Shown here: positions 28,592-36,367 of the stretch, in pieces
Position numbering within the stretch: the stretch's first letter is position 1
Layout of the letters: every line of letters begins with the position of its first letter
Assembly: GCA_020436835.1 (NCBI GenBank)
Contig: JAGQWZ010000366.1
Coordinates: 1-36,367, forward strand
DNA: 36,367 nucleotides
DNA from: Saprospiraceae bacterium
GTDB taxonomy: Bacteria; Bacteroidota; Bacteroidia; Chitinophagales; Saprospiraceae
Reading direction: 5' to 3'
Notes under the pieces: model-generated
Database searches by the model: none
The model's input: the letters and a program-made list of their open reading frames with translations, nothing else
What the model was told of the DNA's origin: nothing
Made by a program: the position numbers and the translations under genes

Positions 28592-28626
28592 AAATACAAA
28601 AGTCCCGGCTACTGACGCGGGACTTT
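28592..28626 (-). terminator. Terminator-like hairpin between secY and map
   Basis: AAAGTCCCG (28599-28607) and CGGGACTTT (28618-28626) form a perfect 9-bp stem with a 10-nt loop. On the minus strand the stem is followed by TGTATTTAG, a weak T tract. It could attenuate rather than fully stop transcription from secY into map. Confidence 0.6.
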
Positions 28627-28665
28627 CTAATATTATAAGTTGAAAATCGCATGAATGGTTCACGC

Positions 28666-30039
28666 CTAAAGATCGGAACCAATAGTCTGCATCGAGCTTC
28701 TTCCTTTGATTCTTCCTGATTTGACCAAGCCATCATATTTACGCATGAGCAAATGACTTTCGATTTGTTGTAGTGTATCCAAAACAACACCCACCAGGAT
28801 TAGTAGCGAAGTTCCGCCAAAGAAAGTGGCGAATGATTGATTAACATTGAAGAACAAGTTGACCAAGGCAGGCAAAATGGCGATCAATCCAAGAAATATG
28901 GACCCGGGCAAGGTCACTCTCGTCGTCACTGCATCGATAAAGTCAGCGGTTGGTTTACCTGGCTTAACTCCCGGTATGAAAGCATTTTGTCTTTTCAGAT
29001 ATTCTGAATACTGTTGCGGATTCACCAATAGCGCTGTATAAACAAAAGTGAAAGCCACAACCAGGAAGAAATAAATTATATTATAAGGAAGCGCAAATGG
29101 ATTCGACAAGGATCGTACCAATGAGTTTGCGGCAAGATCCGATCCACCCTGACCACCCAGAAATCCAGCCACGGTAGCCGGCAGGAACATAATTGCCTGC
29201 GCAAAAATGATCGGCATTACCCCGGCGGCAGCCACTTTCACCGGAATATAATCACGAGCACCGGAAACCGGCATACCTATGTTGCCTCTTCCGATCATTC
29301 GTTTGGCAAATTGCAGGGGTATCTTGCGAATTCCCTGAATCACCATTACAGTGACGGCCGTCACCGCAAACAATGCTGCAATTTCGAGGATAAATATAAA
29401 GAGTCCTCCACTTTCCAGCTGAGATGTAAATTCGAAAATCAGTGATCCTGGTAAAGTGGCGATAATTCCAATCATAATCAACAGGGAAATACCATTTCCA
29501 ATACCACGGTCAGTGATCTTTTCACCCAGCCACATAGCGAAGATGGTACCAGTCGAGAGGATAATGATGTTGGCTAACCAAAAAACACCCTGAGGTACAC
29601 TTGGATCAACCGCCCCCTGACTGCGAATATAGGTCAGGTAGGCTCCTCCCTGCACCAGGGTGATAGCCAGAGTAAGAAGACGGGTTATTTGATTAAGTTT
29701 CTTACGCCCTGATTCCCCCTCTTTTTGCTGTAAGCGCTGAAAGTAGGGCACTGCAAATCCCAATAGCTGAATAATAATTGACGCCGTAATGTAGGGCATG
29801 ATACCCAATGCAAAAACCGAGGCCCGGTTGAAGGAGCCCCCCGAAAACATGTTGATCAAACCCAACAGGTCGGTTGCACTTTGGTTCGTAGCCCTGTTCA
29901 ACACTGAGGGATCAACACCAGGAAGTACCACAAACGATCCAAAGCGATAGACAGCAATCAGACCGATTGTAAAGAGAATGCGATTTCGCAATTCTTTTAT
30001 CTTCCAGATATTTTTGATGGTGTTGATGAAATTCTTCAT
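28666..30039 (-). CDS. secY: Preprotein translocase subunit SecY
   Basis: SecY is the channel of the Sec translocon in the inner membrane. The 457 residues hold ten hydrophobic segments. Family signatures are present: the start IKNIWKIKELRNRILFT, the plug-region GLINMFSGGSFNRASVFALG, the helix PYITASIIIQLL and the basic loop YIPVKVAAAGVMPIIFAQ. The late KPGKPTADFIDAVTTRVTLP stretch and the terminal helix with VVLDTLQQIESHLLMRKYDG complete it. It starts 9 bp after rplO and ends 82 bp before map. Confidence 0.98.
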   Translation of the reverse strand: MKNFINTIKNIWKIKELRNRILFTIGLIAVYRFGSFVVLPGVDPSVLNRATNQSATDLLGLINMFSGGSFNRASVFALGIMPYITASIIIQLLGFAVPYFQRLQQKEGESGRKKLNQITRLLTLAITLVQGGAYLTYIRSQGAVDPSVPQGVFWLANIIILSTGTIFAMWLGEKITDRGIGNGISLLIMIGIIATLPGSLIFEFTSQLESGGLFIFILEIAALFAVTAVTVMVIQGIRKIPLQFAKRMIGRGNIGMPVSGARDYIPVKVAAAGVMPIIFAQAIMFLPATVAGFLGGQGGSDLAANSLVRSLSNPFALPYNIIYFFLVVAFTFVYTALLVNPQQYSEYLKRQNAFIPGVKPGKPTADFIDAVTTRVTLPGSIFLGLIAILPALVNLFFNVNQSFATFFGGTSLLILVGVVLDTLQQIESHLLMRKYDGLVKSGRIKGRSSMQTIGSDL

Positions 30040-30048
30040 GCTATGATT

Positions 30049-30495
30049 TTATATTACTTCCACAGATCCGCCATTTGCTTCAATGGCTGCCTTTGCACTG
30101 GCTGAATAAGCATGTACGGTGACATTCAACTTCTTCTCAAGTTTTCCTCTACCGAGGATCTTGATCAGATCATTCTTTGAAGCTACCCCTTTGTCAACCA
30201 ATACTTCAGATGTAATATCTGAAACATTGTATTTTTCTGCAAAAGATTGTAGCTGGTCTAAGTTGATGGTAGCGTATTCCTTACGGTTTGGACTTTTGAA
30301 TCCGATTTTAGGTAAACGCATCTGCAGAGGCATTTGTCCTCCTTCAAAAGCTCTCTTTCGCTTGTATCCCGCTCTTGACTTGGCCCCTTTATGACCACGG
30401 GTAGAAGTTCCGCCACGACCGCTTCCGGGACCCCGGGCAATTCTCTTTCGCTGTTTGGTAGAGCCTTTAGCAGGCTTCAAATTATGTAATTCCAT
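30049..30495 (-). CDS. rplO: 50S ribosomal protein L15
   Basis: L15 is a late-assembly 23S rRNA binder. The 148 residues begin MELHNLKPAKGSTKQRKRIA and carry the glycine-rich RGPGSGRGGTSTRGHKGAKS loop that threads into rRNA, followed by FEGGQMPLQMRLPKIGF. The globular C-terminal half ends ANGGSVEVI. Gaps to rpmD and secY are 19 and 9 bp. Confidence 0.98.
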   Translation of the reverse strand: MELHNLKPAKGSTKQRKRIARGPGSGRGGTSTRGHKGAKSRAGYKRKRAFEGGQMPLQMRLPKIGFKSPNRKEYATINLDQLQSFAEKYNVSDITSEVLVDKGVASKNDLIKILGRGKLEKKLNVTVHAYSASAKAAIEANGGSVEVI

Positions 30496-30514
30496 AACTT
30501 ATCTAATTCTTTGG

Positions 30515-30694
30515 TTAGAGGTCTTCAACTTTGATCAAATGCGATATCTTCCTGATCATCCCTTGAATTTGCGGGGTCAAATCATGCTCACGGCTTTGGG
30601 AAATCCGGTTAAGACCCAACGCTTCCATCGTGGCTTTTTGCCGCTTTGACTGATCAATTACACTTTTCACCTGAGTGATTCTAACCTTACTCAT
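30515..30694 (-). CDS. rpmD: 50S ribosomal protein L30
   Basis: The 59-codon gene begins at the ATG at 30694 (MSKVRITQVKSVIDQSKRQK). A longer open frame to 30760 overlaps rpsE and is not conserved, so it is rejected as the start. L30 of the bacterial short type is recognised from RITQVKSVI, TMEALGLNRISQSREH and MIRKISHLIKVEDL. It fits the fixed order rpsE-rpmD-rplO. Confidence 0.96.
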   Translation of the reverse strand: MSKVRITQVKSVIDQSKRQKATMEALGLNRISQSREHDLTPQIQGMIRKISHLIKVEDL

Positions 30695-30713
30695 GATTCT
30701 AACATTATTAATA

Positions 30714-31232
30714 TTATCCTTCAAACAGTTTCTCCATTGATATACCTCTCTGCTTAGCAACTGTCTGTGGACTTCTCAATTTAGACAGTGCATCAATGGT
30801 TGCTTTCACCACATTATGTGGGTTGGAAGATCCCTGAGATTTCGCCAATACATTGTGAACCCCTGCACTTTCAAGTACGGCTCTCATTGCTCCACCGGCT
30901 ATAACACCGGTACCGTCAGCAGCCGGTTTGATCAATACTTTTCCCGCACCGTATTTTCCTTTCTGCTCATGCGGGATCGTACCTTTGAATATCGGCACTT
31001 TGATCAGATTTTTCTTGGCATCATCTACAGCCTTGGCGATACATTCTGAAACGTCCCGGGCTTTTCCCAGACCATGGCCTACGGTACCATTACCATCACC
31101 TACTACCATAATAGCGGCAAAACTGAAGGTACGTCCTCCTTTGGTTACTTTAGCCACCCGGTTTAAGGAAACTAACTTCTCTTTTAATTCTGTATCCGCT
31201 GGTTTTACCCGTTGAAATTGTTCTTTTGCCAT
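30714..31232 (-). CDS. rpsE: 30S ribosomal protein S5
   Basis: S5 helps shape the mRNA entry site and translational accuracy. The 172 residues show the double-stranded-RNA-binding N-domain ([38 protein letters not shown]) and the C-terminal domain ([39 protein letters not shown]). It lies 15 bp after rplR and 19 bp before rpmD. Confidence 0.98.
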   Translation of the reverse strand: MAKEQFQRVKPADTELKEKLVSLNRVAKVTKGGRTFSFAAIMVVGDGNGTVGHGLGKARDVSECIAKAVDDAKKNLIKVPIFKGTIPHEQKGKYGAGKVLIKPAADGTGVIAGGAMRAVLESAGVHNVLAKSQGSSNPHNVVKATIDALSKLRSPQTVAKQRGISMEKLFEG

Positions 31233-31247
31233 TTTTACATATAAATT

Positions 31248-31601
31248 TTAGAAGGAAAGCCCGCCTTCTCTGGCGGCATCGGCCAAAGCTTTGACTCTAC
31301 CATGATATAAATAACCACCCCGGTCAAAGACCACATTATCAATATTGAGCGATTTACAACGTTCAGCTATCAATTTACCGACTTGTTTAGCCTGTTCTGT
31401 CTTATTCAATTTGGTGTCAATTGACTTCTCTAAAGAATTGGCCTGAGCCAAAGTCTCACCTTTCAGGTCATTGATCAACTGACAATAGATTCCCTTATTT
31501 GATCTATAAACAGACATTCTGGGGCGCACATCCGTACCAGAAATCTTGTTACGGATTCTATAGCGGATCGTTCTTCTTCTCTTAATTTTTTGATTCGACA
31601 T
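31248..31601 (-). CDS. rplR: 50S ribosomal protein L18
   Basis: L18 binds 5S rRNA and joins it to the large subunit with L5. The 117 residues carry the basic N-terminal part ([19 protein letters not shown]), [20 protein letters not shown], and the C-terminal signature [20 protein letters not shown] followed by AREGGLSF. It lies 18 bp after rplF. Confidence 0.97.
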   Translation of the reverse strand: MSNQKIKRRRTIRYRIRNKISGTDVRPRMSVYRSNKGIYCQLINDLKGETLAQANSLEKSIDTKLNKTEQAKQVGKLIAERCKSLNIDNVVFDRGGYLYHGRVKALADAAREGGLSF

Positions 31602-31619
31602 GACAGATGAACTTTTCGA

Positions 31620-32174
31620 TTATTTAGCAGCTGTTTTTCCAGCTTTTCTTCTGATTTCTTCGTTAAGGAACCGCACTCCTTTTCCTTTATAAGGTTCTGG
31701 TTTACGGAAGGATCGGATTTTGGCCGCAACCTGACCGAGTAACTGAAGGTCTGCGCCTTCCAATTTTACCATCGGATTCTTTCCTTTTTCCATGGCAGCT
31801 TCCACTTTCAATTCATCCGGAACATAAAACATAATCGGGTGTGAATATCCCAGTGAGAGTTCCAGTAAATTTCCTGTCGTCGAAGCCCGGTATCCAACAC
31901 CCACCAACTCCAGTTCTTTGGTAAATCCTTCTGATACGCCCACCACCATATTTCGTAGTAGCGCATTATAAAGACCATGCATTGATTTATGTCTTTTTTG
32001 CTCAGTTGGTCTTTCAAGGGTCACATCACCCTCTTTCTCCATAACCTGTATATCCGGATGAACCTGTTCCATCAGCTCCCCTTTCGGGCCTTTTATAGTC
32101 ACCAGGTTACCTTTTGAAACATCAATAGATACCCCTTTCGGTAGTGTGATCACTGATTTTCCTATCCTTGACAT
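31620..32174 (-). CDS. rplF: 50S ribosomal protein L6
   Basis: L6 sits near the sarcin-ricin loop and factor-binding site. The 184 residues start MSRIGKSVITLPKGVSIDV and consist of two similar domains. The second ends with GADLQLLGQVAAKIRSFRKP, PEPYKGKGVRF and the basic tail EEIRRKAGKTAAK. Gaps to rpsH and rplR are 30 and 18 bp. Confidence 0.98.
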   Translation of the reverse strand: MSRIGKSVITLPKGVSIDVSKGNLVTIKGPKGELMEQVHPDIQVMEKEGDVTLERPTEQKRHKSMHGLYNALLRNMVVGVSEGFTKELELVGVGYRASTTGNLLELSLGYSHPIMFYVPDELKVEAAMEKGKNPMVKLEGADLQLLGQVAAKIRSFRKPEPYKGKGVRFLNEEIRRKAGKTAAK

Positions 32175-32204
32175 AACTCAATACTTTTTAAAACTTTCTG
32201 ATAA

Positions 32205-32606
32205 TTAATAGACGTAACAAAGTACTTCGCCTCCAACATTATTCTTTCTGGCTTCCTTATCCGTCATCACTCCTTTCGAAGTGGAAACAATGGCGATGCC
32301 CAGACCATTTATAATTCTCGGCAGTTCGTCTGCTTTTGCAAATTTTCTTAATCCGGGTTTGCTGATTCTGGCCATTTTACGAATCACCGGTTGCCGGTTA
32401 TCATTCTGATATTTCAACGCTATTCTGATTACTCCCTGTGGCCCCTCGTCTTCAAATTTGTATTTCAGAATATAACCCTGATCGTACAGGATCTCTGTAA
32501 TTCTCTTCTTGAGGTTAGAACTTGGAATATCTACGACCCGGTGCCCGGCCATCAACGCATTACGAAGGCGGGTCAAATAATCTGCAATAGGATCTGTGGC
32601 TGCCAT
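32205..32606 (-). CDS. rpsH: 30S ribosomal protein S8
   Basis: S8 binds the central domain of 16S rRNA. The 133 residues open [20 protein letters not shown] and end with the classical RNA-binding part [20 protein letters not shown] followed by GGEVLCYVY. In Escherichia coli S8 represses the spc operon at the rplE start; no such structure was recognised here. Confidence 0.98.
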   Translation of the reverse strand: MAATDPIADYLTRLRNALMAGHRVVDIPSSNLKKRITEILYDQGYILKYKFEDEGPQGVIRIALKYQNDNRQPVIRKMARISKPGLRKFAKADELPRIINGLGIAIVSTSKGVMTDKEARKNNVGGEVLCYVY

Positions 32607-32630
32607 AATAATTCTACTTTATCTTGATTT

Positions 32631-32900
32631 TTACCAGCTGGATTTAGTTACCCCGGGGATCTTACCCTCAAGAGCCATCTTTCGAAATACCACTCTACAA
32701 ATGCCAAAGTGCCTGATATAGCCTTTAGGTCTGCCGGTCAGTTGACACCGATTATGCAGACGCACGGCAGAAGAATTCTTAGGTAGTTTATCCAATTCTT
32801 CCCAGCGGCCTTCGTCTTTGAGTTTCTGTCTCAACTCGGCATACTTTGCTACGAGTCTTTCTCTTTTCTTGTCCCTGGCTATTAATGATTTTCTTGCCAT
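32631..32900 (-). CDS. rpsN: 30S ribosomal protein S14, zinc-free long form
   Basis: S14 is a head protein of the small subunit. The 89 residues ([20 protein letters not shown] onward) are the long form without the two CxxC pairs of the 61-residue zinc form. The conserved end [19 protein letters not shown] followed by [16 protein letters not shown] is present. It lies between rplE and rpsH, gaps 29 and 24 bp. Confidence 0.97.
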   Translation of the reverse strand: MARKSLIARDKKRERLVAKYAELRQKLKDEGRWEELDKLPKNSSAVRLHNRCQLTGRPKGYIRHFGICRVVFRKMALEGKIPGVTKSSW

Positions 32901-32929
32901 AATATTGTCAGCTCCTTATTACTCTGAAA

Positions 32930-33487
32930 TTAATTATTCTGATTTTTAAACGGCAGGCCTAGTTCTTTCAACAAAAACATGGCTTCTGCATCGGTCTTAG
33001 CGGAGGTGACGAAGGTGATATCCAGTCCACCGATCCGATTCACTTTATCCAAATCGATTTCCGGAAAAATGATTTGCTCGGTAATACCCAGCGAGTAGTT
33101 GCCTCTTCCGTCAAAACTCTTGTCATTGATACCTCTAAAGTCACGTACCCTTGGCAAAGCTACCGTGATCAATCGATCCAGGAATTCATACATCTGATCC
33201 TTTCTCAGTGTGACCCGGCATCCAATGGTCATTCCTTCCCTCAGTTTGAAGTTGGAGACCGACTTTCTGGCAATGGTAGGAACTGCCTTTTGTCCCGCTA
33301 TCATGGACATTTCTTCCAATGCATGATCGATCAACTTTTTATCCTGGGTGGCCTGTCCTACTCCCTGATTGATGCAAATCTTCTCCAATTTCGGAACCTC
33401 CATGATAGAGCCATATGAAAAATGCTCTAGCAATTTGGGAACGATCTGCTCCTTATAGAATGTCTTTAATCTGGGTTTGTAATCCAT
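32930..33487 (-). CDS. rplE: 50S ribosomal protein L5
   Basis: L5 binds 5S rRNA and contacts P-site tRNA. The 185 residues include the start region [39 protein letters not shown], the [20 protein letters not shown] segment and [20 protein letters not shown]. The end [20 protein letters not shown] is canonical. Its start overlaps the rplX stop by one base (TAATG on the minus strand), suggesting translational coupling. Confidence 0.98.
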   Translation of the reverse strand: MDYKPRLKTFYKEQIVPKLLEHFSYGSIMEVPKLEKICINQGVGQATQDKKLIDHALEEMSMIAGQKAVPTIARKSVSNFKLREGMTIGCRVTLRKDQMYEFLDRLITVALPRVRDFRGINDKSFDGRGNYSLGITEQIIFPEIDLDKVNRIGGLDITFVTSAKTDAEAMFLLKELGLPFKNQNN

Positions 33488-33816
33488 TACTTAATTATTT
33501 CGCCGCTGTTCTTAGCGTATCTAACAATTTTATCGCCTTCCATTTTTCTTCCCACGCGGGTAGGAACGCCAGATTTGGGATCAATCAGCATCAGGTTGGA
33601 AATATGAATCGGGTTATTAATCTCCCGGATTCCACCAGCTCTTTCATTGGTGGGTTTCTCATGCTTCTTTGCAAGATTCACATTTTCGATGATGGCCCGA
33701 TTCTTTTCCCGCAACACCTGCAGCACCTCTCCTTCCGTACCTTTATATGCACCGGCGATCACTTTCACTCGATCGCCTTTCTTAATTTTTATTTTTATAC
33801 TGCTCTTCTTTGTCAT
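33487..33816 (-). CDS. rplX: 50S ribosomal protein L24
   Basis: L24 starts assembly of the 23S 5' domain and lies near the exit tunnel. The 109 residues carry the KOW motif [20 protein letters not shown] and [20 protein letters not shown]. The C-terminal part is [19 protein letters not shown]. The stop codon shares one base with the rplE start. Confidence 0.97.
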   Translation of the reverse strand: MTKKSSIKIKIKKGDRVKVIAGAYKGTEGEVLQVLREKNRAIIENVNLAKKHEKPTNERAGGIREINNPIHISNLMLIDPKSGVPTRVGRKMEGDKIVRYAKNSGEIIK

Positions 33817-33841
33817 GATCTACGATATTGTTTGATCGGAA

Positions 33842-34207
33842 TTAGAGTACTTCCGGTGCAAGCGAAATAATTCGCATATAATCTCTTTCTCTCAATTCGC
33901 GTGCAACCGGCCCGAAGATACGTGTACCTCTCGGCTCATCAGCCGGGTTAAGTAGTACTACCGCATTGTCATCAAAACGGATATAAGAACCGTCCTTACG
34001 CCGAATTTCCTTTTTGGTCCGTACGACCACTGCTTTGGACACCGTCCCTTTCTTTATTCCGCCCGGAGAAGCTTCTTTCACCGAGACCACTACTTTGTCC
34101 CCGATGGAGGCGTATCTACGCTTAGATCCTCCCAGTACCCGGATGCAAAGTACTTCCTTTGCTCCACTATTATCAGCTACTTTAAGTTTCGATTCTTGTT
34201 GTATCAT
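33842..34207 (-). CDS. rplN: 50S ribosomal protein L14
   Basis: L14 forms an intersubunit bridge with 16S rRNA. The 121 residues show [20 protein letters not shown], a [20 protein letters not shown] segment, and [20 protein letters not shown] with [20 protein letters not shown] at the end. All are typical. Gaps to rpsQ and rplX are 33 and 25 bp. Confidence 0.98.
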   Translation of the reverse strand: MIQQESKLKVADNSGAKEVLCIRVLGGSKRRYASIGDKVVVSVKEASPGGIKKGTVSKAVVVRTKKEIRRKDGSYIRFDDNAVVLLNPADEPRGTRIFGPVARELRERDYMRIISLAPEVL

Positions 34208-34240
34208 TGCTCCCTGGTATTTTTAAATTAAGGGGTTAGG

Positions 34241-34498
34241 TTATTTCGCTTTCTCCACTACTTCCAACAAACGCCAACGCTTGTTTTTACTCATCGGACG
34301 GGTCTCCATGATACGAACCAAATCTCCAATTTTACATTCATTGTTCTCATCATGAGCCATGAATTTTTTGGTTCGTTTCACAAACTTTCCGTAGATCGGA
34401 TGTGATAATCTCCGTTCTACTGAAACGGTAATTGCTTTGTCCATCTTGTCGCTGGTTACATAACCCAGCCTGGTTTTCCGTAAATTTCTTTCGCTCAT
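34241..34498 (-). CDS. rpsQ: 30S ribosomal protein S17
   Basis: S17 is a small OB-fold protein binding the 5' domain of 16S rRNA. The 85 residues contain [40 protein letters not shown] and the end [20 protein letters not shown], matching the family over its whole length. It starts 5 bp after rpmC. Confidence 0.97.
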   Translation of the reverse strand: MSERNLRKTRLGYVTSDKMDKAITVSVERRLSHPIYGKFVKRTKKFMAHDENNECKIGDLVRIMETRPMSKNKRWRLLEVVEKAK

Positions 34499-34503
34499 GA
34501 TGT

Positions 34504-34767
34504 TTATTTACGCTTTGCTCTTCTAGCTCTTATTTTAGATCTTTTTCCCAGGGCCACTTCATCCAGCTCTCCGATTTCCCTATTTCTCAATTCCGTTCGA
34601 AGCCGGGCAATATCTCTTCTGACTTCTCTTAAAGAAAGTGGATTCTCCAGTCCTTTGGTGGCATGATCGAATTGCATCTTCTGATATTGAGTCTGCGTCT
34701 CCACCAACTCGTTCTTCAAATCCTCCAGACTAAATTCTTTAAGTTCTAATGACTTTTTACTGGGCAT
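34504..34767 (-). CDS. rpmC: 50S ribosomal protein L29, C-terminally extended
   Basis: L29 is a two-helix protein at the exit tunnel, near SRP and trigger factor contacts. The core [38 protein letters not shown] is standard. The 87 residues exceed the usual 60-70 because of an N-terminal MPSKKS and a basic C-terminal extension ([16 protein letters not shown]). The position between rplP and rpsQ is the normal one. Confidence 0.95.
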   Translation of the reverse strand: MPSKKSLELKEFSLEDLKNELVETQTQYQKMQFDHATKGLENPLSLREVRRDIARLRTELRNREIGELDEVALGKRSKIRARRAKRK

Positions 34768-34808
34768 GATGCCTATGTTTTTATTTCTTCGAAATATTCT
34801 TTTTTCTG

Positions 34809-35231
34809 TTAATCTTCCCGGTAATCCCTGCGCTTAACGAATTTAGTTAGCACGGGTAATTTTTGAGCCGCCAGCCGCAATGCCTCTTTGCCGGTTGCCT
34901 CATCAACACCGTCTATCTCAAACATGATACGTCCTGGCGCGATGACTGCCACGTAGTGGTCAAGTGCACCTTTACCTTTACCCATCCTTACCTCCTGAGG
35001 TTTAGCCGTGATCGGCTTATCGGGAAAAATCCGGATCCAAACATTACCCTCTCTTTTCATAAATCGGGTCATGGCAATCCTGGCAGCCTCTATCTGCCGG
35101 TTAGTAATGAATCCGGCATCCAATGATTTCAGGCCAAAAGTACCGAAAGAGACAGAACTTCCCCGGTAAGCAAGTCCTTTATTTCTTCCTTTTTGTTGTT
35201 TCCTGTATTTTGTCCTTTTTGGCTGTAACAT
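34809..35231 (-). CDS. rplP: 50S ribosomal protein L16
   Basis: L16 organises the A-site tRNA elbow region of the 50S subunit. The 140 residues begin [20 protein letters not shown] and contain [40 protein letters not shown] and [20 protein letters not shown], all canonical. The Arg hydroxylated in some bacteria lies in the RMGKGKG region. It is separated from rpsC by an unusually wide 83-bp gap. Confidence 0.98.
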   Translation of the reverse strand: MLQPKRTKYRKQQKGRNKGLAYRGSSVSFGTFGLKSLDAGFITNRQIEAARIAMTRFMKREGNVWIRIFPDKPITAKPQEVRMGKGKGALDHYVAVIAPGRIMFEIDGVDEATGKEALRLAAQKLPVLTKFVKRRDYRED

Positions 35232-35314
35232 GTCTAGTTTTTTTACTTAAAATGGAACAAAAAAGACCGTTCCAAAAAAAGCGTGGCAAAGGTACGATCT
35301 TTCAAATCAATTTT

Positions 35315-36031
35315 CTAGCGATTCTTCATATTTCTTGGCGGACGCTTTCTTCCCCCTTTTCCAGCTTCTCGTGCATCTGCTCCCACATTAGGAGATAAAT
35401 CCCGTTTTCCCAAAACTTCACCGCGACAGATCCAGGTTTTTACCCCGATCTTGCCATACACGGTCTGGGCCTCCACTAAAGCGTAATCTATATCAGCCCG
35501 GAACGTATGCAACGGTATACGTCCTTCTTTAAATTCTTCCGAACGAGCCATTTCCGCACCATTCAATCGACCGCTAATTCGGATTTTAATTCCTTCTGCG
35601 CCTGCACGCATGGTACTTTGAATAGCCATTTTAATAGCCCTTCTATAGTTGATCCTGGCTTCAATTTGTTTAGCTACTGACTCCCCAACGATCGTGGCAT
35701 CCAATTCAGGCTTACGAATCTCTACAATATTTATTTGTACTTCTTTACCGGTGAGCTTTTTCAACTCTTCTTTGATCCGGTCTACCTCCGTACCACCTTT
35801 ACCGATAATAATACCGGGGCGGCTGGTATGAATGGTCACGGTAATACGTTTAAGTGTACGCTCGATAATCATCCGGGCAATTCCTCCTTTCTGTACTCGT
35901 GCAGACAGATATTCACGGATTCGCTCGTCTTCAACTACTTTATCAGCAAAGTCGTTGCCTCCAAACCAGTTTGATTCCCAGCCTTTGATGATGCCGAGTC
36001 TATTGCCAATAGGATTCGTTTTTTGACCCAT
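35315..36031 (-). CDS. rpsC: 30S ribosomal protein S3
   Basis: S3 lines the mRNA entry tunnel with helicase function. The 238 residues start [21 protein letters not shown] type-II KH domain carries the GxxG loop in [19 protein letters not shown]. The C-terminal domain has [20 protein letters not shown] and [21 protein letters not shown] glycine/arginine-rich tail ([18 protein letters not shown]) ends it. It starts 23 bp after rplV. Confidence 0.98.
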   Translation of the reverse strand: MGQKTNPIGNRLGIIKGWESNWFGGNDFADKVVEDERIREYLSARVQKGGIARMIIERTLKRITVTIHTSRPGIIIGKGGTEVDRIKEELKKLTGKEVQINIVEIRKPELDATIVGESVAKQIEARINYRRAIKMAIQSTMRAGAEGIKIRISGRLNGAEMARSEEFKEGRIPLHTFRADIDYALVEAQTVYGKIGVKTWICRGEVLGKRDLSPNVGADAREAGKGGRKRPPRNMKNR

Positions 36032-36054
36032 AGTGTTTTTTTGATATTAAAAGT

Positions 36055-36367
36055 CTATTCTTCTTCGTCTACTGTGACTAAATCCACCTCGAGTGGTATT
36101 TTGTTTTCAACGACCAATGTGACATGGTTTGACCGTTTGCGAATTCGATGTGCCCGACCGTGAGGTGCAGGACGGAATCTCTTTAACATACCCGCTTCGT
36201 CGACCAGAACGGTTTTAATAAACAGATCATGATCATCGGCGTTGGCAGCCATATTCTGCTTGTATTCCCAATTTGCAATGGCAGACAGTAACACTTTCTC
36301 CATCCAGCCAGCAGCTTCTCTTTTGGTAAACTTCAAGACATTGAGTGCATCGTCTACGTTTTTACCC
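36055..36367 (-). CDS. rplV: 50S ribosomal protein L22 (5' truncated by window end)
   Basis: L22 extends a beta-hairpin into the exit tunnel. The frame continues to the window edge (GKNVDDALNVLKFTKREAAG), so the start lies outside; the TTG at 36336 is an internal Leu codon. Conserved parts in view are KVLLSAIANWEYKQNM, the hairpin region LKRFRPAPHGRAHRIRKRSN and HVTLVVENKIPLEV. It is the first visible gene of the ribosomal cluster, before rpsC. A short acidic end (DEEE) closes it. Confidence 0.95.
   Translation of the reverse strand, partial: GKNVDDALNVLKFTKREAAGWMEKVLLSAIANWEYKQNMAANADDHDLFIKTVLVDEAGMLKRFRPAPHGRAHRIRKRSNHVTLVVENKIPLEVDLVTVDEEE

Noticed and set aside
30695..30760. Upstream extension of rpmD to an earlier ATG
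   Set aside because: It overlaps the rpsE 3' end and adds 22 residues unlike any L30; the ATG at 30694 gives the standard 59 residues.

Overview
The window is chromosomal DNA from a member of the Bacteroidota. Three things show this. There is a type IX secretion/gliding gene set (porP, gldJ, porU, porV) that is confined to that phylum. Promoter-like boxes match the Bacteroidota consensus TTTG / TAnnTTTG. Translation starts lack clear Shine-Dalgarno sequences and include TTG and GTG codons. The TSP3-bearing OmpA protein and the YfhO-like protein beside T9SS genes hint at a Saprospiria- or Chitinophagia-like lineage, but I cannot fix the class from sequence alone. I see no insertion sequence, prophage, CRISPR array, tRNA gene or composition break.

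Region 1 (1-5660): the 3' part of pdhC (pyruvate dehydrogenase E2) runs into a hairpin terminator shared with a convergent gene for an OmpA/TSP3 outer-membrane protein. A short divergent promoter region follows. It also serves a gene for a degenerate arginase/formimidoylglutamase-fold protein that seems to have lost its metal ligands. That gene overlaps convergent murF by 21 bp.

Region 2 (5626-16251): the T9SS block. porP-gldJ (minus strand) end at a strong hairpin before murF. Divergently, a YfhO-type polytopic protein, the sortase porU and the outer-membrane shuttle porV are read on the plus strand, ending at a bidirectional terminator. PorV carries T9SS cargo to PorU, which removes its C-terminal signal. 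GldJ and PorP-type proteins belong to the periplasmic/outer-membrane machinery.

Region 3 (16252-20511): rnpB (RNase P RNA, minus strand), with a Bacteroidota promoter placed exactly at its P1 helix, then a large NtrY-like multi-pass sensor histidine kinase whose true start codon is unclear.

Region 4 (20512-24202): a minus-strand unit carA-eno-divIC/ftsB-like-sucD (pyrimidine/arginine precursor, glycolysis, division, TCA cycle). It lies just downstream of the ribosomal operon terminator and has its own -7-like box.

Region 5 (24255-36367): the fused S10-spc-alpha ribosomal protein supercluster on the minus strand, read from rplV (cut by the window end) through rpsC-rplP-rpmC-rpsQ-rplN-rplX-rplE-rpsN-rpsH-rplF-rplR-rpsE-rpmD-rplO-secY, then map-infA-rpmJ-rpsM-rpsK-rpsD-rpoA-rplQ, ending in a terminator. 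A hairpin between secY and map may split it into two expression levels. The most interesting items are the ureohydrolase-like pseudoenzyme, the YfhO-like protein placed directly before porU, and the start anomaly of the histidine kinase.
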